The notes below the pieces were generated by a model, which was not told the origin of the DNA, did no database searches, and was given only the letters and a program-made list of their open reading frames with translations. Shown piece after piece: positions 24,826 to 32,997 of a DNA stretch of 64,000 nucleotides. The stretch lies in the NCBI GenBank assembly GCA_900114805.1, contig FOZN01000001.1, positions 496,001 through 560,000 on the forward strand, read 5' to 3'. Position 1 is the first letter of the stretch. Each line of letters begins with the position of its first letter. The position numbers and the translations under genes are program-made. The stretch is from Agrococcus baldri. GTDB taxonomy: Bacteria > Actinomycetota > Actinomycetes > Actinomycetales > Microbacteriaceae.

Positions 24826-25221
24826 TCAGCGTCCGCGGTCGTCGCCTCCGGTGCGCAGCAGCCGGAAGTCGTGCCGGCGCAGCAGCCGCAGCACCAGCGC
24901 CCTCGCGCCGCCGAAGGCGCGCAGGCCGGCGTCGGTGCCGTACGGCTCGACCGCGACGATCTCGTGCTCGACCCCGTCGACGACCAGGACGCATCCGCCC
25001 GCCGCGACGATGTTGCGATACCAGTTGACGTCGTCGCCGTAGGTCAGCTCGCAGACGAAGCCCTCGGGCACCGGCGCGACGATGATCGGCGTCTCGAAGG
25101 TCTTGCCGCTCGTGCGCCCGACGTGCCGCACGAGCGAGAACGGACCGACCGAGGCGCGCGCCGCCCTGCTCGTCAGCTTGTTGAGCGTGTGCTTGATGAA
25201 CCAGAGCCAGGCGCGTCGCAT
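24826..25221 (-). CDS. Deazaflavin (F420)-dependent nitroreductase-family protein (DUF385)
   Basis: A 131-residue second member of the split-barrel family seen at 22425. LVRHVGRTSGKTFETPIIVAPV is the barrel entry and CELTYGDDVNWYRNIVAAGG the cofactor motif. A basic N-terminal helix (RRAWLWFIKHTLNKLTSRAAR) may sit on the membrane. The C-terminus is Arg-rich. An AGGAG lies 13 bases before the ATG, a long spacing, so the start is less certain than most. Confidence 0.82.
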   Translation of the reverse strand: MRRAWLWFIKHTLNKLTSRAARASVGPFSLVRHVGRTSGKTFETPIIVAPVPEGFVCELTYGDDVNWYRNIVAAGGCVLVVDGVEHEIVAVEPYGTDAGLRAFGGARALVLRLLRRHDFRLLRTGGDDRGR

Positions 25222-25292
25222 GACGCCATCATGCTCCTGCGGGACCGTCACCGCCGTCGCAAGCGACCGGGCCAGGGCGGTGTTGCCCGCGG

Positions 25293-25583
25293 TCAGGCCG
25301 GCTTCGTGGCCTTGCCGTCGAGCCAGAGCGTGTCGCTCTCGTCGCGGTGCGCGCCGGTCGAGCCGACATGCTTCGCGTCGATCTGCGGCCCCTTCTTGAT
25401 CACGTGCACGAGCGCCATGCCGTGCCCGCGACCGAGGCCGTAGTCGGCCTGCAGCCACTCGAGGATGACGCCAGCCTTCACGGAGGCGTCGTCGTAGCCG
25501 CGCTGCTTCGCCTGCTCGACGAGCTCGCGCGGGGTGAGACCGGTCTTGTCCTCGATCGCGTCGAGGTACGCCTGGAACGACAT
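25293..25583 (-). CDS. DUF4287 domain protein
   Basis: A 96-residue protein of the DUF4287 type: FQAYLDAIEDKTGLTPRELVEQAKQRG then VKAGVILEWLQADYGLGRGHGMALVHVIKKG (both in part). The KTGLTP...GLGRGHGMAL pattern is the hallmark. The role is unknown; members are often near stress or transport genes. The ATG is set by a leaderless promoter. Confidence 0.85.
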   Translation of the reverse strand: MSFQAYLDAIEDKTGLTPRELVEQAKQRGYDDASVKAGVILEWLQADYGLGRGHGMALVHVIKKGPQIDAKHVGSTGAHRDESDTLWLDGKATKPA

Positions 25584-25589
25584 GGCGAG

Positions 25590-25595
25590 AGCCTA
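25590..25595 (-). promoter_or_regulatory. Leaderless -10 element TAGGCT
   Basis: TAGGCT on the minus strand ends six bases before the ATG at 25583. It faces the divergent YciI-like gene 37 bases away. Confidence 0.6.
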
Positions 25596-25631
25596 TTCCG
25601 CTCGGGCACAGGCAGGAGGAAGATCTGGCCC

Positions 25632-25973
25632 ATGACGAAGTTCCTGATCTCGTTCCCGGCCCCCGCGATGCAGATGCCCGACGCCGAGATGCATGCGGTG
25701 TCGGATGCCTCGCATGAGGTCGTGCGGGAGGCGAAGGCGGTCGGCGTGTGGATCTTCGGCGGCGGCATCGACGAGGGCGTGCCGCCCGTGATGGTCGCCG
25801 GCGACGGCACCGTGACCGAGGGGACCTACCCGCAGACCAAGGAGCTCACCGGGGGCTTCGCGGTGCTCGATCTGCCTGACCGCGAGGCGGCGCTCGAATG
25901 GGCCGCGAGGATCGCGGAGGGCTGCCGGTGCGCGCAGGAGGTGCGGGAGTTCATGCACGACCCGGAGTCGTGA
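25632..25973 (+). CDS. YciI-like (YCII-related) protein
   Basis: A 113-residue ferredoxin-like-fold protein of the YCII family seen next to sigma factors in many actinobacteria. MTKFLISFPA opens the fold, then a DASHEVVREAKAVGVWIFGGGID helix-strand (in part), and VTEGTYPQTKELTGGFAVLDLPDREAALEWA, the typical end. A strong AGGAGGA site lies 11 bases before the ATG. Its stop codon lies inside a three-copy 15-base tandem repeat. Function unproven. Confidence 0.85.
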   Translation: MTKFLISFPAPAMQMPDAEMHAVSDASHEVVREAKAVGVWIFGGGIDEGVPPVMVAGDGTVTEGTYPQTKELTGGFAVLDLPDREAALEWAARIAEGCRCAQEVREFMHDPES

Positions 25974-26004
25974 CACCCGGAGTCGTGACACCCGGAGTCG
26001 TGAC
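25961..26004. repeat. 15-base tandem repeat across a stop codon
   Basis: The unit CCCGGAGTCGTGACA is present at 25961, 25976 and 25991 (the last copy is cut after 14 bases). It contains the final codons and TGA stop of the YciI-like gene, so each added copy brings its own stop codon and leaves the protein unchanged. Confidence 0.9.
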
Positions 26005-26025
26005 CGCGCGGCGCCGAACGATCGG

Positions 26026-26097
26026 TGCCCCTGGAGGGATTCGAACCCCCAACCAGCTCCTTAGGACGGAGATGCTCTTCCATTGAGCTACAGAGGC
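26026..26097 (-). tRNA. tRNA-Arg (anticodon CCT)
   Basis: A 72-base cloverleaf on the minus strand. The acceptor GCCTCTG pairs with CAGGGGC with one T-G pair, and the discriminator is A. The anticodon loop GTCCTAA gives CCT, which reads AGG. The T arm is GGGGGTTCGAATCCCTC. CCA is not encoded. Confidence 0.95.
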
Positions 26098-26133
26098 AGG
26101 GCCCGACGAGTCTAACGCGGGCCGGACGTGCGA

Positions 26134-26165
26134 AGCGCCCGCCCCCCGGTGCGGGGACGGGCGCT
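26134..26165 (-). terminator. Hairpin after the first NlpC/P60 gene
   Basis: AGCGCCCG (26134-26141) pairs with CGGGCGCT (26158-26165), and an inner CCCC/GGGG extends the stem past a one-base bulge. It lies 18 bases after the stop at 26183 and before the tRNA-Arg gene. Confidence 0.75.
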
Positions 26166-26182
26166 CAGCGCGTGGGTTCAGC

Positions 26183-26959
26183 TCACGTGATGTCGATGAA
26201 GACCGGGGCCGAGCCACCGATGTTCACACCCGCGACCACCGTGTTGTAGCCGCTCCAGCCGCCGTGCACCGCGCGGCCGCCGCCGATGTAGATCGCGACG
26301 TGGGCGCTGCCGGTGCCGCCGTTGGAGTAGTAGATGATGTCGCCGGGCGAGGCCGCCGACATGGGGATGGTGGGCCCGTAGTTGAACAGGTTGCCCATGC
26401 CCGAGTAGCCGAGGCCGACCGCGGCGATCGACTTGCGCACGAGCGCGGTGCAGTCCTGCGCGACGCCGACCTGGGCCAGCGCGGCGTTCGCCACGGCGCT
26501 GCCGGAGACACCGGCCGCGCCAGCGCCCGAGGCTGCGGCGGCCGAGGAGGACGAGCTCGACGAGCTGCTGGAGCTGGAGCTGGAGCTGGCGCTGGAGGCC
26601 GCGGCAGCTGCCTGCGCCTGCTCCTCGCGCTCAGCCTCGACGGCCGCCTCGAGCTCTGCGCGAATCTGCTCGAGTTCGGCACGCGTCGTGGCCTGCACGT
26701 CGAGGCGGACATCCGCGAGCGTGCTCTCGCCAGCGGTCACCACGCCGGAGACCTGCTGCGCGTCGCGGGCGACGAGCGCCGACAGCGACTCCTGCGAACT
26801 GGTGTCGGAGGTGGAGGCGAAGGCCGGCAGCGCAAGCGGGGTGGCAAGGGCGGCGGCAACGGCGATCACGCCGACGCGACGGGCGCCACGCACGACCGAA
26901 GCGCGGTTGAAGCGCTTCTTGCCGGGCTCGGTGCCGGTCAACTCGGTAGAAGTCGTCAC
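26183..26959 (-). CDS. Secreted NlpC/P60 cell-wall endopeptidase
   Basis: A 258-residue exported peptidoglycan hydrolase. A charged N-terminus is followed by the signal segment VGVIAVAAALATPLALPAFA. A helical region (about 60-125) leads to a Ser-rich linker with 15 consecutive serines. The NlpC/P60 domain follows, with catalytic Cys in AQDCTALVRKS and His in SAHVAIYIGGG. The GTG at 26959 has GGAG nine bases upstream; the longer ATG form has none. The usual DCSG around the cysteine is DCTA here, a variant seen in small hydrolases. The upstream box at 27021-27047 is shared with the next gene. Confidence 0.88.
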   Translation of the reverse strand: MTTSTELTGTEPGKKRFNRASVVRGARRVGVIAVAAALATPLALPAFASTSDTSSQESLSALVARDAQQVSGVVTAGESTLADVRLDVQATTRAELEQIRAELEAAVEAEREEQAQAAAAASSASSSSSSSSSSSSSSSAAAASGAGAAGVSGSAVANAALAQVGVAQDCTALVRKSIAAVGLGYSGMGNLFNYGPTIPMSAASPGDIIYYSNGGTGSAHVAIYIGGGRAVHGGWSGYNTVVAGVNIGGSAPVFIDIT

Positions 26960-27020
26960 AGGTTCATGCTCCAAAACTCTCGTTGCGTAGAACGTGCCGC
27001 TGGGCGACACATCGAGCCAC

Positions 27021-27047
27021 GTTACCAAATCGTTACCGATTTGTCAC
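27021..27047 (-). promoter_or_regulatory. 11-base-periodic GTTAC box (MtrA-like site)
   Basis: GTTAC at 27021 and 27032 and GTCAC at 27043 repeat every 11 bases, as regulators of the OmpR class need. It lies 62-88 bases upstream of the NlpC/P60 start at 26959. MtrA of actinobacteria controls such hydrolases through direct GTnAC repeats, so an MtrA site is the likely reading. Confidence 0.6.
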
Positions 27048-27060
27048 CAGACTCGCAGGT

Positions 27061-27846
27061 TCACCCGAAACGGCGCACGTCGGGCGTGCCGAACGCGGCG
27101 ACCATCGCCGAGTAGTTCGAGTACTTGACGGGCTTGCCGCTGGTCGCGGCGTGGATGATCTGACCGTTGCCGGCGTACACGGCGACGTGGCCGCTCCACA
27201 CCAGCAGGTCACCCGCGGCGACCTGCGAGGCGGGCACGGCTGTGCCGTAGCCGCCCTGCGCGCCGGAGGAGTGGGGAAGGTAATAGCCGGCCTGGCCGTA
27301 GACCCAGGCGGTGAAGCCCGAGCAGTCGAAGCCGGTCGACGGGCTCGAGCCACCCCAGACGTAGGGGGCGCCGAGCTGCGACTGCGCGATGCCGACGATG
27401 CCGCTGTTGGCCGGGATGCTGACGGTCGCGGCGGCGGCTGCGGTGCCGGAAGCAGCGGCGTCGGTGCCGGCCGCGTTCGCGGCGGCAGCCTCGCGCGCCT
27501 CGGCGAGCTCGGCCTGGCGGGCCTCCTCCGCCTCCTGCGCTGCCGTGCGGAGCTCCTCGAGCTCCGCAGGCGTGGTGCCCGACATGCCGTCGCGCGCGAT
27601 CGCCTCGACGCGGGCGTCGGCGGCGACCGTGACGGTCTGCGAGTTCTCGGCGATGATGCTGTCGAGCTGCTGCTGCGAGAACTCCGGGCTCTGCTGCGAG
27701 AACGCGGCGGCCGGCAGCGACAATGCGCCGACCAGCGCCGCTGCGATGCTCACGACCCCGAGGCTCTTGGCGCCGCGGCGCACCGTTCCTGACATGGTGC
27801 GAGCAGGGCCGCTCGCGACCGCGACGGCCGTGGTGTGCTGCTTCAA
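27061..27846 (-). CDS. Secreted NlpC/P60 cell-wall endopeptidase
   Basis: A 261-residue exported hydrolase, paralogous to the gene just downstream. The signal segment is LGVVSIAAALVGALSLPAAAFS. A helical region (about 55-125) and an Ala-rich linker follow. The catalytic domain has Cys in STGFDCSGFTAWVYGQAG (canonical DCSG) and His in SGHVAVYAGNGQIIHA. The start is uncertain: TTG at 27846 has a GGGGGA site nine bases upstream, while ATG 27795 has no ribosome site. The family cuts stem-peptide bonds in peptidoglycan during growth and division. Confidence 0.9.
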   Translation of the reverse strand: MKQHTTAVAVASGPARTMSGTVRRGAKSLGVVSIAAALVGALSLPAAAFSQQSPEFSQQQLDSIIAENSQTVTVAADARVEAIARDGMSGTTPAELEELRTAAQEAEEARQAELAEAREAAAANAAGTDAAASGTAAAAATVSIPANSGIVGIAQSQLGAPYVWGGSSPSTGFDCSGFTAWVYGQAGYYLPHSSGAQGGYGTAVPASQVAAGDLLVWSGHVAVYAGNGQIIHAATSGKPVKYSNYSAMVAAFGTPDVRRFG

Positions 27847-27913
27847 AATCGGTGATCCCCCAGGACATTCATGCAGTTCCCCGCACCGCTGCGTGCGAGG
27901 CTGACCCGGCGAC

Positions 27914-27940
27914 ACTACCCGACCGTTACCAATTCGTCAC
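27914..27940 (-). promoter_or_regulatory. Second 11-base-periodic GTTAC/GTCAC box
   Basis: GTTAC at 27925 and GTCAC at 27936 are 11 bases apart, with a weaker ACTAC at 27914. It lies 68-94 bases before the TTG start at 27846. The same pattern and distance precede the other NlpC/P60 gene. Confidence 0.55.
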
Positions 27941-28026
27941 AATCGACAGGCACCGTACCGGCGAGCCTGCGCACTGCCTGAACGCGGCCTGAACGCGCTC
28001 GCAGCCGCTGCGCGTGCGGCGCCTGC

Positions 28027-28698
28027 TCAGGCCTGGAGGTAGACGTGCTGCGCGAGCTCGACCGGCAGGTCGATCGCCGCGCCGTCGACGACGGTGAGAC
28101 GGATGCGGCCGGCGGCCTCCGCCACCACGACCCGCGCGCCCGGCAGCACGCCCGCGGCCTGGAGCTCTGCCAGCCCCTCGATGTCGAACTGGATCGGCTC
28201 CCCCAGGCGCCGCACGACCGACTCGCCCCGGACATCCGTCGCCGGCACGACGCCTGCGAGGAAGGGTGCGGCCGGCGCGAGCCCCAGCTCCTCGAGCCCG
28301 GGGATGGGTGTGCCGTAGGGCGACTCGGTCGGGTTGCCGAGCAGCGCGAGCAGCCGGCGCTCGACCTGCTCGCTCATCACGTGCTCCCAGCGGCAGGCCT
28401 CGTCGTGCACCAGGCTCCAGTCGAGCCCGATCACATCGGCCAGCAGCCGCTCGGCCAGCCGGTGTTTGCGCAGCACGCGGGTCGCGAGCGCGCGGCCCTC
28501 CTCGGTCAGCTCGAGGTGCCGGTCGGCGGCGACCACCACGAGGCCGTCGCGCTCCATGCGGGCGATCGTCTGCGAGACGGTGGGGCCGGAGTGGTTCAGC
28601 CGCTCCGAGATGCGAGCGCGCAGAGGGACGATGCCCTCCTCCTCGAGATCGAGGATCGTGCGGAGGTACATCTCAGTCGTGTCGACGAGATCGGTCAC
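28027..28698 (-). CDS. DtxR/IdeR-family iron-dependent repressor
   Basis: A 223-residue metal-sensing repressor. Its ligand residues keep the DtxR numbers: Met10, Cys102, Glu105 and His106 for the primary site, and His79, Glu83 and His98 for the ancillary site. A winged helix covers 1-70, the dimerisation domain 74-140, and an SH3-like domain about 150-223. Cys102, in place of the Asp or Glu of MntR, points to iron and not manganese. The GTG at 28698 has GGGAGAG upstream. It is divergent from serC. In this group it would repress iron uptake and siderophore genes when iron is plentiful. Confidence 0.93.
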   Translation of the reverse strand: MTDLVDTTEMYLRTILDLEEEGIVPLRARISERLNHSGPTVSQTIARMERDGLVVVAADRHLELTEEGRALATRVLRKHRLAERLLADVIGLDWSLVHDEACRWEHVMSEQVERRLLALLGNPTESPYGTPIPGLEELGLAPAAPFLAGVVPATDVRGESVVRRLGEPIQFDIEGLAELQAAGVLPGARVVVAEAAGRIRLTVVDGAAIDLPVELAQHVYLQA

Positions 28699-28756
28699 CC
28701 GCAGCTCTCCCTCTTGTCACGCATCCGGATGCCCCCACCTTATTGTCCTGCGCTCA

Positions 28757-29899
<1,143 letters not shown>

Positions 29900-29935
29900 G
29901 CGGCGTGCACACGCCGACGGCGCGCGAGTGACGGA

Positions 29936-30466
29936 GTGCTGATTCGTCCGGCGGCGTGGCCGCGCATCGAACGGCTGCGCACCGCGCGGCTGTCGCTCGA
30001 TCCGCTGCGCGTCGACGATGCGGATGCGTTGGTGCCGGTGCTCGGCGACGCCGCCCTCTACGAGTACACGGGCGGGGAGGTACCGAGCCTCGAGCAGCTG
30101 CGGAGGCGCTACACCGCGCAGGTCGTCGGACAGTCGTCCGACGGCGCGCAGTGGTGGCTGAACTGGGTCATCAGCCTCCGCGCATCGGGCGAGCCGGTCG
30201 GCTACGTGCAGGCATCCGTCGAGGAGCAGAGCGGCGCCCGGGTGGCCGAGGTGGCGTGGGTCGTCGGTGTCGCCCACCAGGGGCGGGGCCTCGCCGTCGA
30301 GGCTGCCGCGGCGATGGTCGACTGGCTCACCGGTCAGGAGGTGCGCACGGTGGTCGCGCACGTGCATCCGCAGCATGAGGCGTCGATGCGGGTCGCATCA
30401 AGGCTCGGGCTCGAGCGCACCGAGCGGTGGCAGGACGGCGAGGTGCGCTGGGAGCGCGCGCTCTGA
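29936..30466 (+). CDS. GNAT-family N-acetyltransferase
   Basis: A 176-residue acetyltransferase of the RimJ/L class. ERLRTARLSLDPLRVDDADAL is the usual opening, VAWVVGVAHQGRGLAVEAAAAMVDW holds the acetyl-CoA loop (QGRGLA), and HVHPQHEASMRVASRLGLERT is the closing helix-strand (all in part). The GTG start at 29936 is 36 bases after serC; GAGTGACGGA just upstream gives a weak ribosome site, so read-through from serC is possible. Substrate unknown. Confidence 0.85.
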   Translation: MLIRPAAWPRIERLRTARLSLDPLRVDDADALVPVLGDAALYEYTGGEVPSLEQLRRRYTAQVVGQSSDGAQWWLNWVISLRASGEPVGYVQASVEEQSGARVAEVAWVVGVAHQGRGLAVEAAAAMVDWLTGQEVRTVVAHVHPQHEASMRVASRLGLERTERWQDGEVRWERAL

Positions 30467-30522
30467 GCACGTCTCCCACCCGCCCCCAGAAGCTGTGGAT
30501 TCGCAGCCGCGGGCGGCGCTGT

Positions 30523-30547
30523 CCTCGATATCATGGAGATATCGAGG
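30523..30547. promoter_or_regulatory. Perfect 10-base inverted repeat, probable antitoxin operator
   Basis: CCTCGATATC (30523-30532), five bases, and GATATCGAGG (30538-30547) form a perfect dyad. The right arm runs into the GAGGAGG ribosome site of the HTH-MNT gene, so a bound protein would block transcription and could shade translation. The XRE domain of the encoded antitoxin is the obvious binder. Confidence 0.75.
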
Positions 30548-30555
30548 AGGCCGGC

Positions 30556-31008
30556 ATGAACGAGCAGGAGCAGGTGCGGCTGCTCCGTGAGCGCGCGGGC
30601 TTGACGCAGCGCCAGTTGGCGGAGCGCTCGGGAGTTGCGCAGCCCAACATCGCAGCCTACGAGCGCGGCAGCAGACGCCCATCATCGAAGATGCTGGAGC
30701 GACTGGCTTCCGCTGCGAGACCGCGACCAAGCGTCGCGCTCGCCGCGCAGCGATCCGCGGTCGAGGAGCTCTTGCGCAAGCACCATGCCAACAGCGCACG
30801 GGTCTTCGGCTCGGTCGCGCGCGGCACCGACCGGCCGGGCAGCGACCTCGACTTGCTCGTCGCGTTCGATGCCGCCGCCTCGCTGTTCGACATCGCGGGG
30901 CTCGGTCAGGACCTCGAGCACCTGCTGGGCGTCGAGGTCGACATCGTCAGCGAAGGCGGGCTGCGGCCCAAGCATGCCCGCATCCTCGATGAGGCCGTGC
31001 CGCTGTGA
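30556..31008 (+). CDS. XRE HTH-MNT nucleotidyltransferase antitoxin (MntA-like fusion)
   Basis: A 150-residue fusion. Residues 5-55 are an XRE helix-turn-helix (RAGLTQRQLAERSGVAQPNI, in part, AAYERGSRRPS). Residues about 68-150 are a minimal nucleotidyltransferase with GS at 85-86 and Asp97/Asp99, the GSx10DxD motif. MntA enzymes silence HepT toxins by adding AMP to a conserved tyrosine; the HTH here would add self-regulation through the dyad upstream. The ATG has a strong GAGGAGG site. Its stop overlaps the start of the HepT gene (TGATG). Confidence 0.88.
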   Translation: MNEQEQVRLLRERAGLTQRQLAERSGVAQPNIAAYERGSRRPSSKMLERLASAARPRPSVALAAQRSAVEELLRKHHANSARVFGSVARGTDRPGSDLDLLVAFDAAASLFDIAGLGQDLEHLLGVEVDIVSEGGLRPKHARILDEAVPL

Positions 31009-31346
31009 TGGACGCTCGCGTTCGGGAGGCGCTCGACGACCTGCTCGAGTTCGCGGCGACCGGGGCGCGCATCGTCGAACTGGGAAGAGCGCGCTTCGAC
31101 GACGACGAGCTCGTGCAGCTGGCGGCGGAAGCGGTCTTCATCCGCATCGGCGCCGCCGTCGCCCGTCTCGGCGATCCGTTCACCGCCGCGCACCCCGCGG
31201 TGCGCTGGAGGCAGATGAAGGACCTGCGCAACCTCGTCGCTCACGAGTATGCGGTGATCGACGACGACGTCCTGTGGCGCACGCTCGAGGTCGACCTCCC
31301 GCAAGAGGCAGCGGCGATCAGGACGATCCGCGACGACGAAGACTGA
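31008..31346 (+). CDS. HepT-family (HEPN) ribonuclease toxin
   Basis: A 112-residue all-helical HEPN protein. RNLVAHEY holds the RNase motif Rx4HxY: Arg74, His79 and Tyr81. In characterised pairs, the tyrosine is the residue AMPylated by MntA, which shuts off RNA cleavage. The N-terminal helix VREALDDLLEFAATGARI also fits HepT/DUF86. The ATG at 31008 overlaps the antitoxin stop; an in-frame GTG one codon earlier is also possible. All active-site residues are present, so the toxin should be functional. Confidence 0.88.
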   Translation: MDARVREALDDLLEFAATGARIVELGRARFDDDELVQLAAEAVFIRIGAAVARLGDPFTAAHPAVRWRQMKDLRNLVAHEYAVIDDDVLWRTLEVDLPQEAAAIRTIRDDED

Positions 31347-31372
31347 CGCAGCGCAGAACGGAGAGTCTCAGA

Positions 31373-32203
31373 TCACCCGCGGTCTTCGCCGGAAATCCCT
31401 GCCGCGTCGTCGTCCTCGTCGCCGTCGTCCTCGTCGTCCCAGTCGGCGTCGTCCTCGTCCTCGTCGCCGTCGGTGTCGTCCTCGTCGGCGTCGGCCTCAT
31501 CGGCGTCCGCGTCCTCGACGTCGAAGTCGTCATCGAAGTCGTCCTCGAGATCGGCCTCGAGATCCGACTCGAACTCGTCGTCCTCGTCGTTCTCGTCCGC
31601 GTCCCCGTCCGCGCCCTCCGCGTCCTTCGCGGCGAGGTAGTCGGCCAGTCGCTCCGACCACGGCACCCATGCGGGGGCGATCAGCGAGGTCTCGCCGGGC
31701 AGCAGCGCCACCTCGAGCACGGTCGGGCCGCCCTCGAGGCCGCGCGAGAGCAGCACCGTCCACGACCAGTCGGGATAGCCGGCGAGCGTCGAGGCGTGAC
31801 GGATGGCGACCACCTGCGCTTGGCCGTGCGCGCCGCCCTCGGCCAGCGCACCCTGCACCTCGCCGACCGCGCCGGCGGGCGCGATCTCGTCGAGCGCTGC
31901 GAGTGCCAGCTCGAGCTCCTGCATCGTGGGCGTCGTCGGCTCGGGCGCCGGCTGCTCGGGGTGAGCGGCGGATGCGTGGGGCTGCTCGTCGTGCGCCGTC
32001 GCGTGGTCGTGCGCCGTCGCGTGATCGAGCGGCGCCGCGTGCGACGGCTCGGTCGCCGCCGACTCCGGCCACTCCCCCTCGCCCGCCTCGGGCTCGGGGA
32101 TGTGGTGCTCGTGGTGCTCCGGCGTCGGGGCGGCGCCGGGCTGGGCAGCGTCGGGCTCGACCGCCTCGGGAGCGGCGGCGTCGGACTCAGGCGTCGAGGT
32201 CAT
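31373..32203 (-). CDS. DUF3027 protein with His-rich and acidic low-complexity regions
   Basis: A 276-residue actinobacterial protein. Residues 1-95 are low complexity with histidine runs (HHEHHIPEPE and a repeated DHATAHD). The DUF3027 core (about 95-200) has YPDWSWTVLLSRG and VLEVALLPGETSLIAPAWVPW (in part). The last 75 residues are nearly all Asp and Glu. The ATG at 32203 lies 17 bases inside the upstream cold shock gene, so the two are coupled. Function unknown; the His and acidic tracts could bind metal, or could keep the protein soluble. Confidence 0.85.
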   Translation of the reverse strand: MTSTPESDAAAPEAVEPDAAQPGAAPTPEHHEHHIPEPEAGEGEWPESAATEPSHAAPLDHATAHDHATAHDEQPHASAAHPEQPAPEPTTPTMQELELALAALDEIAPAGAVGEVQGALAEGGAHGQAQVVAIRHASTLAGYPDWSWTVLLSRGLEGGPTVLEVALLPGETSLIAPAWVPWSERLADYLAAKDAEGADGDADENDEDDEFESDLEADLEDDFDDDFDVEDADADEADADEDDTDGDEDEDDADWDDEDDGDEDDDAAGISGEDRG

Positions 32204-32561
32204 CGGCGACCCTTCGCAGCATCTGCGCGACGGTCGAGCCGTGCGCGGCGCTCGGGTAGCGCCCGCGGCGCAGGTCGTTGCCGATCGTGTCGAGCAGCCG
32301 AACGAGGTCCTCGACGATGATCGCCATGTCCTCGGTGTCGCGGCGCGCGGCGCGCACGGCGGTCGGCCCGACCACGCGCACCGACAGCGCCTGCGGTCCG
32401 CGGCGGCCGTCGGCGACGCCGTACTCGACCTTCGCGCCCGGCTTGATCAGCACGCCCTCCGGCACCGCCGAGGCGTGCAGGAACACCTCGCCGCCGTCAT
32501 CGCCGGCGATGAAGCCGAAGCCCTTGGCCTCGTCGAAGAACTTCACCCTGCCCGTCGGCAT
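32187..32561 (-). CDS. Cold shock protein with actinobacterial C-terminal extension
   Basis: A 124-residue protein. Residues 1-66 are a cold shock domain with RNP1-like KGFGFIAGDD and RNP2-like VFLHASAV, which bind single-stranded nucleic acid. A helical extension (68-124) with IIVEDLVRLLDTIGNDLRRG follows, as in the longer actinobacterial CspB-like proteins. A GGAGGG site precedes the ATG at 32561. The DUF3027 gene overlaps its end by 17 bases, a pairing often seen in this phylum. Confidence 0.92.
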   Translation of the reverse strand: MPTGRVKFFDEAKGFGFIAGDDGGEVFLHASAVPEGVLIKPGAKVEYGVADGRRGPQALSVRVVGPTAVRAARRDTEDMAIIVEDLVRLLDTIGNDLRRGRYPSAAHGSTVAQMLRRVADDLDA

Positions 32562-32643
32562 GGCACCCTCCTGCTGCAGATCGATGGCGGCGCCCTGCCG
32601 CTCGCTCCAGCGTAGTGGCGTCGGCTGAGCCCCCGAGCCGCGA

Positions 32644-32649
32644 TATCCT
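32644..32649 (+). promoter_or_regulatory. Leaderless -10 element TATCCT
   Basis: TATCCT ends six bases before the ATG at 32656. Confidence 0.6.
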
Positions 32650-32655
32650 GGTCGG

Positions 32656-32973
32656 ATGCCGAAGGCCAGCAGCAACCCGACGCAGCGCCCCAGGAAGCGC
32701 GCACCGCAGCCCGTCGCCGAGACACGATCGGGCCGCGACGCGCTCGAGCGCGCGCTCGCCGTCGCCGTCGTCGTCTTCGGTTCGATCGCCGTGCTCGGCT
32801 TCGCCGCCACCCTGCTGCACGTCGCCTTCCGCGACGGCAACGACTTCTTCGCGGGCATCGCATGGCAGTACGCGTTCTGGCTGCCGCTGGTGGCGCTGCC
32901 GATCATGATCGTGCTGGTCGTCGTGCTCGTCATCATGAGCGCGCGCGACAAGGCCAGCACCCACCGGGCGTGA
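32656..32973 (+). CDS. Small two-helix membrane protein
   Basis: A 105-residue protein. A basic, Pro-rich N-terminus (1-30) precedes two hydrophobic helices at about 34-56 and 72-96. It ends in a short charged tail. I do not recognise a family. It is read from its own leaderless promoter and is followed, 24 bases later, by the helicase-associated gene on the same strand, so part of that gene's transcription may start here. Confidence 0.7.
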   Translation: MPKASSNPTQRPRKRAPQPVAETRSGRDALERALAVAVVVFGSIAVLGFAATLLHVAFRDGNDFFAGIAWQYAFWLPLVALPIMIVLVVVLVIMSARDKASTHRA

Positions 32974-32997
32974 CCGGGCGACCGTGAAGCCGCATCC

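Noticed and set aside
27847..27925. A cyclic di-AMP (ydaO) riboswitch before the NlpC/P60 gene
   Set aside because: Such riboswitches often control these hydrolases, but the conserved paired repeats of the aptamer are not visible in this short leader. The GTTAC boxes explain regulation better.
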